From Armatimonadota bacterium (lineage in GTDB: Bacteria > Cloacimonadota > Cloacimonadia > Cloacimonadales > TCS61), in contig JABMPU010000009.1 in NCBI GenBank assembly GCA_013203665.1, positions 1 to 45,173 of the forward strand: DNA of 45,173 bases. The letters are read 5' to 3'. Each line of letters opens with the position of its first letter. Position 1 is the first letter of the stretch. Made by a program: the position numbers and the translations under genes. Positions 34,953 to 42,622 of the stretch are shown here, piece after piece. The notes below the pieces were generated by a model that had not been told where the DNA came from, made no database searches, and worked only from the letters and a program-made list of their open reading frames with translations.

Positions 34953-35030
34953 AAAAAAAAGCTTTAACCGTTTTACCTGTCCCGTTAAATCTTTTTTATT
35001 TAACTGGGAACGGTTTCTCTTTTTTATTTA
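34953..35030. terminator. Compound bidirectional terminator below nrdG
   Basis: Outer stem AACCGTT (34966-34972) pairs with AACGGTT (35009-35015). Inner stem CCCGTTAAAT (34981-34990) pairs with ATTTAACTGGG (34998-35008) with one bulged base. Eight bases, TTACCTGT, stay unpaired on one side only. T-runs follow in both directions (TCTCTTTTTT on plus; CTTTTTTTT on minus). It lies about 34 nt past the nrdG stop, so its main role is likely to end nrdD-nrdG. Confidence 0.75.
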
Positions 35031-35063
35031 ATATGACTTTTTAGAATGGACTTAATGATATTT

Positions 35064-35753
35064 TTAGCGAATGGCAAATTCAAGAAAATTCGATTTAAAA
35101 ACCTTCGTAAAAAAATTACATCTGTCTGTAGAAAGAGATTTTGCTGATTTGAATTGTTTATCCAGAGTTTTGCTGAATACGAAGTTTTGCAGATAATATC
35201 TCTTTGCTTTGCCCAGCAGTTTTCCGATATTTACCACTTCTTCATTAGATAATAATTTTTCTGTGAGAGTGCTGCGAAATTCATATTCAATTTGAGAATT
35301 CTTGATAAGTTCGATGCTCTTGAAAATCGCTTCAGTATCTACCTTAACGTTTGTTACATTATCATACTTTTCCAAAGGTGCTTTGATGTCCATAGCAATA
35401 TAATCTATCGAATTGTGATGTATCAATTTTTTCAGCATTTGAGGGTTTGTGCCGTTCGTATCTAACTTAACTAAAAATCCCTTTGATTTTATTTTGAAAA
35501 TTAAATCGGGAAGATCAGGATGTAAAGTTGGTTCTCCACCTGTGATGGAAACTGCATCTAATTTATTCTGGCGTTTATTCAAAAAGGAAAAAATCTCTTT
35601 TTCCGGAATTGGTTCCTGGAAAAGTTCCTTTTTAACGAGTTCAGGATTATGACAATAAGGACATCTGAAATTGCAGCCTTGAGTAAAAATTATTGCACTG
35701 ATTTTTCCGGGATATTCATTCAAAGAGAATTTTTGGAAAGCTCCGATTTTCAT
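35064..35753 (-). CDS. nrdG: Anaerobic ribonucleotide reductase activating protein (radical SAM)
   Basis: Installs the glycyl radical on NrdD. The 229-residue enzyme has the radical-SAM cysteines Cys27, Cys31 and Cys34 in FTQGCNFRCPYCHNPELV, then DAVSITGGEPTLHPDL (the GGE motif) and VKLDTNGTNPQML. It matches the longer NrdG/pyruvate-formate-lyase-activase-like type. It starts 8 nt after the nrdD stop, and the two form a clear operon. Confidence 0.95.
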   Translation of the reverse strand: MKIGAFQKFSLNEYPGKISAIIFTQGCNFRCPYCHNPELVKKELFQEPIPEKEIFSFLNKRQNKLDAVSITGGEPTLHPDLPDLIFKIKSKGFLVKLDTNGTNPQMLKKLIHHNSIDYIAMDIKAPLEKYDNVTNVKVDTEAIFKSIELIKNSQIEYEFRSTLTEKLLSNEEVVNIGKLLGKAKRYYLQNFVFSKTLDKQFKSAKSLSTDRCNFFTKVFKSNFLEFAIR

Positions 35754-35761
35754 TTAATTTT

Positions 35762-37843
35762 CTACTCTGCTAATTTAAAGGTTTTTCGTAATTCAAACTC
35801 GGCTTTTTTACCATCATTCCATTGTTGGATGGGACGCAAATAACCAACCACGCGCGAATAAATTTCACATCTTTCTCTGCAAATCGGACAATTAGAATGT
35901 TCCCCTTCCAGGTATCCGTGGGTCTGGCAAACACTGAATGTAGGCGAAAAAGTAAAATATGGCAATTTGTAATTATTGCAGATCTTATTAATCAGACCTT
36001 TTAAGCTTTCAGAATTTGTAATGCGTTCACCCACGAATAAGTGCAGAACCGTTCCACCAGTATATTTTGTCTGAATGTCATCCTGCAATTCCAAAGTTTC
36101 AAAGATATCATCGGAGAAATTAACAGGCAAATGAGTGGAATTTGTATAAAATGGTTCAGCTCCGTCTTTATTGGCAACTATAATTTCAGGATATTTTGCT
36201 TTATCAAGTCTGGCTAAACGATATGTTGTTCCTTCTGCAGGAGTTGCCTCCAGGTTATAATTGTTTCCGGTTTGTTCTTGAAATGTAATCAGTTTGTTGC
36301 GCATAAAATCCATAACTTCGATGGCAAATTTGTGACCCTCATCAGTGGCGATGTTTTTTCCAAATAGGTTTAGACAAGCCTCATTCATACCGATGAGACC
36401 GATAGTTGAAAAGTGATTTTTCCAATATTGATCGAACCGCTCTTTAATATCCCGCAGATAGAATCTAGTGTATGGATAGAGATTATTTTCAGTAAATTTT
36501 TCCAGGATTTTACGCTTTATCTCCAGACTGTTTTTAGCTTTTTCCATCAGGATTTCAAGGTTTTTATAAAATTCTTTTTTCGTTTTGGATAAAAAAGCGA
36601 TTCTGGGCATATTAATGGTTACAACACCGATAGAACCTGTAAGAGGATTTGCCCCAAAAAGTCCTCCTCCTTTTGCTTCCAGTTTTCTGGTGTCCAAACG
36701 CAAACGGCAACACATAGAACGTGCATCATCAGGATCCATATCTGAATTTACAAAATTGGAGAAATAAGGAATTCCATATTTTGCAGTTGCTTCCCAGAGA
36801 TATTCCAAAGTCGGATTATTCCAATCAAAGTCTTTCGTGATATTATAAGTTGGAATTGGAAATGTAAACACGCGTCCTTTGGCATCACCCTCGCTCATAA
36901 TTTCCAGGAAAGCTTTATTTATGATGTTCATTTCTTTTTGGAAATCACTGTATGTTTCCTGCATGAATTTTCCACCGATAACAACCTGCTGATTGGCATA
37001 AATGGAAGGAATGACAAGATCCATTGTAATATTCGTAAACGGAGTCTGGAACCCTACGCGGGTTGGTACATTCACATTGAAAATAAACTCTTGAATTGCT
37101 TGTTTAACTTCTTCATAACTGAGTTTATCATACCGAATAAATGGTGCTAGAAGTGTATCAAAATTGGAAAATGCTTGAGCACCGGCAGCCTCTCCCTGAA
37201 GAGTATAAAAGAAATTCACGATTTGACCTAATGCACTGCCTAAATGTTTAGCAGGACCGCTCTGGATTTTTCCTCTAGCTCCTTTGAAACCTACCATAAG
37301 CAAATCCATCAAATCCCAGCCTACACAATAAACCGAAATCATTCCCAGATCGTGAATATGAAAATCTCCGTTAATGTGCGTTTCTTTTATTTCAGGTGGA
37401 AATATTTTGTTGAGCCAGTAAATTTTACTGACTTCCGATGCAATATAATTATTCAATCCTTGAAGAGAATAAGCCATATTGCTGTTTTCTTTTACCTGCC
37501 AATCGAGTTTCTCCAGGTATTGGTCGATCAGACTTATCTCAGCGTTAGCAATGATTTCACGAATTTTCGCATGCTGGTCGCGATAAATAATATAAGCTTT
37601 GGCAGTTTTCTTATATGGAGATGTGAGAAGAACTTCTTCTACAATATCCTGAATCTCTTCAACTGTGGGAACTTCTCTTTGTACGATTTGATGCGAAAGA
37701 TTAATAACTTTAATTGTTAGATTTTTTGCAATCGGTAAACCGAATTCTTTAGTGATTGCACCGGCTTTTAAAATTGCATTTGTTATCTTATTTGCTTCAA
37801 ATTTTACAATCTGACTATCTCTTTTGATGATGAACTTAAACAC
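35762..37843 (-). CDS. nrdD: Anaerobic (class III) ribonucleoside-triphosphate reductase
   Basis: Glycyl-radical enzyme for oxygen-sensitive dNTP synthesis. The 693 residues open with an ATP-cone (about 1-90, FIIKRDSQIVKFEANKITNA), the allosteric site. They contain GDFHIHDLGMISVYCVGWDL and GGLFGANPLTGSIGVVTINM, a zinc site (VCQTHGY, CPICRERC) and the radical glycine Gly667 in RVVGYLRPIQQW near the end. It starts with GTG (37841-37843) preceded by CGGAG. Class II and class III enzymes beside each other point to an anaerobic lifestyle. Confidence 0.96.
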   Translation of the reverse strand: MFKFIIKRDSQIVKFEANKITNAILKAGAITKEFGLPIAKNLTIKVINLSHQIVQREVPTVEEIQDIVEEVLLTSPYKKTAKAYIIYRDQHAKIREIIANAEISLIDQYLEKLDWQVKENSNMAYSLQGLNNYIASEVSKIYWLNKIFPPEIKETHINGDFHIHDLGMISVYCVGWDLMDLLMVGFKGARGKIQSGPAKHLGSALGQIVNFFYTLQGEAAGAQAFSNFDTLLAPFIRYDKLSYEEVKQAIQEFIFNVNVPTRVGFQTPFTNITMDLVIPSIYANQQVVIGGKFMQETYSDFQKEMNIINKAFLEIMSEGDAKGRVFTFPIPTYNITKDFDWNNPTLEYLWEATAKYGIPYFSNFVNSDMDPDDARSMCCRLRLDTRKLEAKGGGLFGANPLTGSIGVVTINMPRIAFLSKTKKEFYKNLEILMEKAKNSLEIKRKILEKFTENNLYPYTRFYLRDIKERFDQYWKNHFSTIGLIGMNEACLNLFGKNIATDEGHKFAIEVMDFMRNKLITFQEQTGNNYNLEATPAEGTTYRLARLDKAKYPEIIVANKDGAEPFYTNSTHLPVNFSDDIFETLELQDDIQTKYTGGTVLHLFVGERITNSESLKGLINKICNNYKLPYFTFSPTFSVCQTHGYLEGEHSNCPICRERCEIYSRVVGYLRPIQQWNDGKKAEFELRKTFKLAE

Positions 37844-38218
37844 TAACCACTCCGATTTATACGATACTTTTGCAATTCATACGACAATAATGCTTAGAAA
37901 CTCCAATAGTGACCGTTAACTTACTTATTGTCAAGAAGTTAAGTGCCCAATACTGATTTTCCGACTATCATAATACAGGTTGCTTACCTCTTAAAATTTA
38001 AACAGTTAGATATGGTGTCAATTTAAAAATTATTTTAGCTTAGCTTTTAACATTAACTTACGTTCTTAACTGATTGAAATATAAAGTAGAAAACAGCAGG
38101 TAATTTTTTTTATTTAGAGTGGCTTTTTTTGGAGTAGCCGAGTTTCTCGGCTTTTCTTTTTTGGAGTGGTCGACTCCGGCGGCATAATACGGCGAGGGAC
38201 TCGCCGACTCCAAAATTT
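37844..38218. repeat. nrdD upstream gap with GC-rich hairpin repeats
   Basis: No gene. Near nrdD, minus-strand TTGACA words occur at 37929-37934 and 38016-38021 and may be -35 boxes. At 38113-38217 there are two related repeats beginning TTTTGGAGT. One has AGCCGAG/CTCGGCT (38136-38152) followed by a T-run. The other has GGAGT/ACTCC (38163-38177) and CGGCGAG/CTCGCCG (38190-38206), enclosed by TTTGGAGT (38160-38167) and ACTCCAAA (38207-38214). Their GC content contrasts with the AT-rich surroundings. Confidence 0.65.
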
Positions 38219-39151
38219 CTAATAAAATCTATAATCAATTGATGAGATAATTTTATTATCAAATACAAACTCAGACCAGACTTTCAGAGTTTCCAACGCC
38301 ATCCTTTGTTTGGCTTTTTTTGTAAACGAGCCTGTGTGAGGTGTAAGAATCACATTATTAGATTTTGAGAATTCCTTTATTTTCCAGGGTTCAGGAGAAA
38401 AAACATCTAAAGCTGCACCTAACAAAGTTCCTTTTTGGAACCCCATTTCTATTGCTTTTTCTTGAACAACTTCTCCGCGTGCTGTGTTGAGCAACCAAAT
38501 CGGATTCTGCAATTTTCGGAGAGTTTTTAAGGAAAAACAATTTTGTGTTTCACGAGTTAAAGGGCAGTGAAAGCTGAGCATATTACACCATTCGAGCCCA
38601 GCTTTATAGGAAGTTTCTACAACCTTTTTGTGCTCCCATTCTTCTGGAGTTAAATAAGGATCTACAGCAAGTACATCAGCTCCCAGATTCAGAAGTGTTC
38701 TGGCTACACGAGTTCCCACTCTTCCCAAACCAACAATAAGAACCTTCAAATCCGATATTTCCAGGTTCTCAGAAAGTTGTGATTTCCATGAACCAATTAA
38801 AATTGATTCTTTTGCTTTTTGATGTTGTTTTATCAATGCAAAAACAAATGAAATTGTATGCTCATAAGCTGAAAAAGCGTTTGCTTCAGGAGTATTGCAA
38901 ACTACAATATCTCTTTTCCGGGCTTCCTTGATATCAATATTATCAACTCCTGTGCCGGCACGAATGATTAATTTTAAATCCGGGAATTCATCAAAAAAGG
39001 ATTTATTAAAAATCGTATTTGTTCGGATGATTATTATCTCAGTCTTTTCAGGTGTATTTTGATGTTTTTTATAAAAAAAGTTGCTCCAACCATTTTCTTT
39101 AACTTCGTGCCAGAATAAATCCGGCATCGGCTCTAATACTAATGTTTTCAT
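38219..39151 (-). CDS. D-isomer-specific 2-hydroxyacid dehydrogenase (SerA-like)
   Basis: An NAD-dependent dehydrogenase of the phosphoglycerate dehydrogenase family. The 310 residues have the Rossmann motif VGLGRVG (140-146) with Asp164 (AVDPYL) for NAD preference. The catalytic trio is Arg225 (NTARGEVV), Glu254 (FSPEPW) and His272 (LTPHTGS). The C-terminal ACT domain of long SerA enzymes is absent, so serine synthesis is possible but not proven; other 2-hydroxyacids are possible substrates. It is one of a compact minus-strand group with the carbonic anhydrase and RNase HIII genes. Confidence 0.9.
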   Translation of the reverse strand: MKTLVLEPMPDLFWHEVKENGWSNFFYKKHQNTPEKTEIIIIRTNTIFNKSFFDEFPDLKLIIRAGTGVDNIDIKEARKRDIVVCNTPEANAFSAYEHTISFVFALIKQHQKAKESILIGSWKSQLSENLEISDLKVLIVGLGRVGTRVARTLLNLGADVLAVDPYLTPEEWEHKKVVETSYKAGLEWCNMLSFHCPLTRETQNCFSLKTLRKLQNPIWLLNTARGEVVQEKAIEMGFQKGTLLGAALDVFSPEPWKIKEFSKSNNVILTPHTGSFTKKAKQRMALETLKVWSEFVFDNKIISSIDYRFY

Positions 39152-39155
39152 ATTA

Positions 39156-39695
39156 TTATTTTAAATCCATTTTTAAGTATTCATTTTTGTAGGACACGTA
39201 ATTTTTCGAAGAATAATAGATCAATTCAATATCTTTTTCAGTTAATTTTCTCACTGCTTTTGCAGGTGTTCCCATGATGAGACTTCCGGGAGGAAATTTC
39301 TTATTCTGGGTTACCACGGAACCTGCCGCAACAATAGATTCTCTGCCGATTTCAGCGCCATCCAAAATTGTAGCACTCATACCGATCAAACAAGCATCAT
39401 TAATAATACAACCGTGCAGCATTGCTTTGTGTCCGATAGTTACATCACTTCCAATAATTGTGGGAAAACCATCGCTCATATCTGCTTTTGTGTAGTGCCA
39501 CACATGAATCATACTCATATCCTGTATGCTGGTTCTGTCTCCGATTTTGATGAAATTGATATCTGCTCTAATCACCGCTCCAAACCAGACGGAACTATCT
39601 TCTCCGATTTCGCAGCGACCTATAACCTGGGCACTGGGAGCAATCCAGACTCCTTTACTGATTTGAGGTTTAAATTCTTTAAAATTCAATAGCAT
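39156..39695 (-). CDS. Gamma-class carbonic anhydrase family protein
   Basis: A 179-residue left-handed beta-helix hexapeptide-repeat protein. The metal-ligand histidines of the gamma-carbonic anhydrase family are in SMIHVWHY (His64, His67) and IGHKAMLHGC (His89, His94, spaced 5 as in Cam). SVWFGAVIRADINFIKIGDR and LIGMSATILDGAEIG are typical. Family members may be carbonic anhydrases or acyltransferase-like scaffolds; activity here is inferred. The 5' end overlaps the RNase HIII 3' end by 17 nt. Confidence 0.9.
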   Translation of the reverse strand: MLLNFKEFKPQISKGVWIAPSAQVIGRCEIGEDSSVWFGAVIRADINFIKIGDRTSIQDMSMIHVWHYTKADMSDGFPTIIGSDVTIGHKAMLHGCIINDACLIGMSATILDGAEIGRESIVAAGSVVTQNKKFPPGSLIMGTPAKAVRKLTEKDIELIYYSSKNYVSYKNEYLKMDLK

Positions 39696-40608
39696 TTTGA
39701 AAATCCATGATCTTATTAAATGTCTTAAAATGAGTTTTAGAAAGCTCGGTCAATTTCTCTTTTCCATATTTTTCCACGATTTTCCTGCCAACATTCAAAA
39801 CATTTTCCGAGGCGCCTTTGGGTAATTCAATTCCTAATTCATTTGATAATCGGTCTAAATTTTTAATGAAAAGATACCTGGCAATGATGGAAGCTGAAGC
39901 AACTGCCAAATCTTCCTCAGCTTTAATCTGATGCTGTAATTTTATTTTTTTTAGATCTTTCAAAGATGATAAAAGAGTCGAATCATTGGCAAATTTATCA
40001 ACAACTGCTCCTTCAAAATTATGCTTTTCCTTCAAATTTAAAATCACACGGGCATGCATCCAGGCAAGCATTTCATTAAGTTTCTTATTCTGCTGTCGAA
40101 ATTTTCCATAAAGTTCATTATACTTTTTAGGATTGAGCATCACAATTTCGATATTATTAGAAAAATTCCTGTATAATTGTTTTGCAATTTTCACTGTTTC
40201 GGCATCTTTAAGAAGTTTGCAATCTTTCACGCCAAGTTTTTGAAGTTCAGGAAGAGATTCTTCTGTAGCAATAAATCCGCAAACAACCAGCGGTCCGAAA
40301 AAATCACCTTTCCCCGATTCATCAGTTCCAGCCCAGATTTTCCATTTGTGAGAAATGTCGATTGGCTCGATATTTTGATGTAAAATTCCCTGTAAAACAG
40401 GTCGCAATCTATTTTTCGGAGAACCACCAATTACAGTTGAAATCCCCTTTTTTGTGGAATAATAAATATTTATAGGAATTTTCTCATTATTTTTGAAAAA
40501 CTTTAACTGTACTCCGAAATTAATCTCTTTCTCATCATCTAAGATAAGACCGGTTTTTTCAGCTTTCTCTATAAGTTTAGAGGTAAAATTCAACAATTCA
40601 GGTTTCAT
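39679..40608 (-). CDS. rnhC: Ribonuclease HIII
   Basis: Cleaves RNA in RNA-DNA hybrids. The 309-residue protein has an N-terminal TBP-like substrate-binding domain (about 1-80) and the type 2 RNase H catalytic domain. The HIII signature GTDESGKGDFFGPLVV contains Asp96 and Glu97; RNase HII would read DEVGRG. Further conserved parts are VDKFANDS and KAEEDLAVASASIIAR. Length is normal. RNase HIII occurs in some bacteria in place of, or beside, RNase HI/HII. Confidence 0.95.
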   Translation of the reverse strand: MKPELLNFTSKLIEKAEKTGLILDDEKEINFGVQLKFFKNNEKIPINIYYSTKKGISTVIGGSPKNRLRPVLQGILHQNIEPIDISHKWKIWAGTDESGKGDFFGPLVVCGFIATEESLPELQKLGVKDCKLLKDAETVKIAKQLYRNFSNNIEIVMLNPKKYNELYGKFRQQNKKLNEMLAWMHARVILNLKEKHNFEGAVVDKFANDSTLLSSLKDLKKIKLQHQIKAEEDLAVASASIIARYLFIKNLDRLSNELGIELPKGASENVLNVGRKIVEKYGKEKLTELSKTHFKTFNKIMDFQNAIEF

Positions 40609-40696
40609 TTAAAACTACCGTAAGGCGACCAGCTTGGTCGCTAACATTACTTGATTGCTATCATTCTCGACTGGGCAGGTCGAAATACTAAATTGC
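40609..40696. repeat. Short hairpin repeats between LiaF-like gene and rnhC
   Basis: GCGACCA/TGGTCGC (40625-40641) encloses a 3-nt loop and TCGAC/GTCGA (40667-40683) a 7-nt loop. Both are GC-rich CGAC-type stems without a following T-run, resembling in style the repeats at 38113-38217. Confidence 0.55.
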
Positions 40697-41218
40697 TTAA
40701 ATCCGCATCCTATCAACAATTTTGACGCTTCCAAAAACAACATCGACTTTTAATGTCAGATGGTTTCCTTCTTCGGAAAAATTATCCGATTTATAAACTG
40801 TATCTCCAAAAACACCCACAGTTCGATCTGGAAGTTTACCCTCTGCAAAAACCGTACTGACTTTTATAATTGTAGGAATTTCCGGATTCAAATGGATAAC
40901 TGCTGAACCAAAAATAATATCAGCATTTGCATAAACACTTTTTTCAGAAATATCAATGTTAGTCAGATCGATTTCACTGCTGCCAAAAATGATATTATAT
41001 TCGTTTTTGAATTTTGAAGAGCCAAGTTTTGCACTGTTAAAGATTACAGTGTTTGAACTGGTTTTAAATCCGAAACCTCCAAAAAGCAATTTCAAACCCC
41101 AGTAAAGAATAAAAAGTGCAAAAATGATTCTGAAAACCGGAACATCAATTTTGAAAATTGCCTTGATAATTAATGATAATCCCCAAATGATTAATAAAAC
41201 ACCCCAAAATAAAGTCAT
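40697..41218 (-). CDS. LiaF-like membrane protein
   Basis: A 173-residue protein. The N-terminus has two hydrophobic hairpin helices (LFWGVLLIIWGLSLIIKAIF and FRIIFALFILYWGLKLLFGG) like the LiaI/LiaF-type membrane region. A beta-rich C-terminal domain follows, in which a similar strand recurs: IIFGSSEIDL, IIFGSAVIHL, VVFGSVKIVD. The repeated FGS strand set is typical of the LiaF C-terminal (DUF2154-like) beta-helix. In Firmicutes LiaF represses an envelope-stress response; no LiaRS genes are nearby, so function is open. The ATG at 41216-41218 sits 10 nt after AAGGAGG; a GTG at 41224 is an alternative. Confidence 0.65.
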   Translation of the reverse strand: MTLFWGVLLIIWGLSLIIKAIFKIDVPVFRIIFALFILYWGLKLLFGGFGFKTSSNTVIFNSAKLGSSKFKNEYNIIFGSSEIDLTNIDISEKSVYANADIIFGSAVIHLNPEIPTIIKVSTVFAEGKLPDRTVGVFGDTVYKSDNFSEEGNHLTLKVDVVFGSVKIVDRMRI

Positions 41219-41256
41219 TCTCACCTTTCCTCCTTGTTTATTTATTTCCATTTTTT

Positions 41257-41286
41257 TAGCCGCTAAGAACGCTAAGTTTCACGAAG
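41257..41286. repeat. AGCCGCTAAGAACGCTAAG repeat fragment
   Basis: TAGCCGCTAAGAACGCTAAG followed by TTTCACGAAG, immediately upstream of the LiaF-like gene. It is related to the fragment at 4350-4380 and reads as alternating CGCTAAG and AACG words. Confidence 0.6.
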
Positions 41287-41335
41287 TACATCTTCTATTT
41301 CGTTCATTTATAATTTTCAATTTTCCATTTTAAAT

Positions 41336-42496
41336 TTAAATATCCTTATAATACTTATCCATCCTATCTTTAACAATCTTGATATATTTCCGCGTTTCCT
41401 CCCAGGGAATGTCTTTATGCAATTTTTCATACAGTTTATCGCTGTCCATATTATTCAGATCATCCATCATTTTATCCCATTTTTTCTGGCTGATTTTATT
41501 CATCTTTCCTGTCATTGCTTTATAAACACTTCCCGGTCCTCCATTATAGCTGCAAATAATAGCCCAATATTGATTTGTCCTATTTTTAACTTTTGGCCAT
41601 TTATTATTTGCCAACCAGCGAATGTAACCAATTCCCATTTCCATGTTTGTTCTAGGATCGTAAAGCTGTTTGGAGCTTGGTTTTCCTCTCTTTTTGAAGA
41701 GCGAATAATTCATTGTTTGTCCGGCATATCTGGGAACAATCTGCATCATACCATAAGCATTTCCATGGCGGTTGTAAGCTTTGGGATTATAAAAAGATTC
41801 AGTGTGAATAATTGCCATAGCCACTTTTGGGTCAACGTCGTGTTTCTTACAAAATTCCTCAATGATAGATTTAAATTTCTCAACTCGTGTCTTTATATTA
41901 TTCGGCATCAGATTCAGGGATATTTCATACTTGATCTGCTTTTTGCCGTCTTCATTTACAAAGACTTTAGTTGTGGCATTTTTAACAATATCTTCAGCTA
42001 ATTGTTCAATTTCCTTTTCTTTGATGGGTTCTTTTTTTTTAATTGGATTCTGCACTTGATCTTTCAAGATCGGCTCGTTTGTTACTTCATCTTTTTCCTT
42101 TAAAATGGAAATCAACTGCTCCTTGACGATCTCTTTTGCTTTTTCTTCCTGTTCCTTTTTTTCTTCTTTGGTAGTAGTTTCTTCTACTACAGCAGCTACT
42201 TTGATCTCGTCTTTTTCAAAATCCACCTGGCTTCGTCCGGAAAAATCTGCATTATAACTAACCCACTCTTTGGGTGTTGATTCCACAAATTCGTTCCACA
42301 ACTTTTCGATCTGATCTTTGTACTGGATAAAAAGAGAATCCTGCTGTTTATAATAATTTGCTTCTGCCAGCTTCTCCTTTTCCACATATCCGGAATACTC
42401 CTGCTCCTGCTGTTTTTGATATTCCTCAAAATCAGTTTGTGCCGAGCAAACCAATCCTAAAATTATTAGGATGATTACGATTAAACTCTTTTTCAT
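41336..42496 (-). CDS. Lytic murein transglycosylase (SLT domain)
   Basis: Cleaves peptidoglycan glycan strands. The 386-residue protein has a signal peptide (SLIVIILIILGLVCSAQ), a long charged coiled-coil region (about 25-190, rich in Lys and Glu) and a C-terminal SLT/MltC-like catalytic domain (about 205-386). Catalytic Glu lies in MAIIHTESFYNPKAYN; NAYGMMQIVPRYAGQT, LYDPRTNMEMGIGYIRWL and CSYNGGPGSVYKAM match the family. The GGAGG-rich leader is strong. It is alone or first in a minus-strand group. Confidence 0.9.
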   Translation of the reverse strand: MKKSLIVIILIILGLVCSAQTDFEEYQKQQEQEYSGYVEKEKLAEANYYKQQDSLFIQYKDQIEKLWNEFVESTPKEWVSYNADFSGRSQVDFEKDEIKVAAVVEETTTKEEKKEQEEKAKEIVKEQLISILKEKDEVTNEPILKDQVQNPIKKKEPIKEKEIEQLAEDIVKNATTKVFVNEDGKKQIKYEISLNLMPNNIKTRVEKFKSIIEEFCKKHDVDPKVAMAIIHTESFYNPKAYNRHGNAYGMMQIVPRYAGQTMNYSLFKKRGKPSSKQLYDPRTNMEMGIGYIRWLANNKWPKVKNRTNQYWAIICSYNGGPGSVYKAMTGKMNKISQKKWDKMMDDLNNMDSDKLYEKLHKDIPWEETRKYIKIVKDRMDKYYKDI

Positions 42497-42532
42497 CTCT
42501 CCTCCTTCTTAGGATTATTACCTATTTTTTTC

Positions 42533-42570
42533 TCATTGATGTAAACTGATTTCATTGATGTAAACTGATT
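42533..42570. repeat. Perfect 19-bp tandem duplication upstream of the transglycosylase gene
   Basis: TCATTGATGTAAACTGATT occurs twice back to back (42533-42551 and 42552-42570) in the short leader upstream of the 42496 start. It contains a TTGATG word that could act as a -35 element or a binding site, but nothing proves either. Confidence 0.85.
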
Positions 42571-42622
42571 AAGAATATAATCATTTTTTTAAGTTTATCA
42601 TTTTTAATCAAATTCATCAGTC

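Noticed and set aside
34819-35031. Plus-strand 70-codon frame between nrdG and nrdJ
   Set aside because: It consists largely of hairpin arms and a terminator T-run, has no ribosome binding site and resembles no protein.
34615-35063. Cobalamin riboswitch or NrdR box upstream of nrdJ
   Set aside because: I searched both strands by eye for the B12-box and for the NrdR palindrome and saw neither; only simple hairpins are present.
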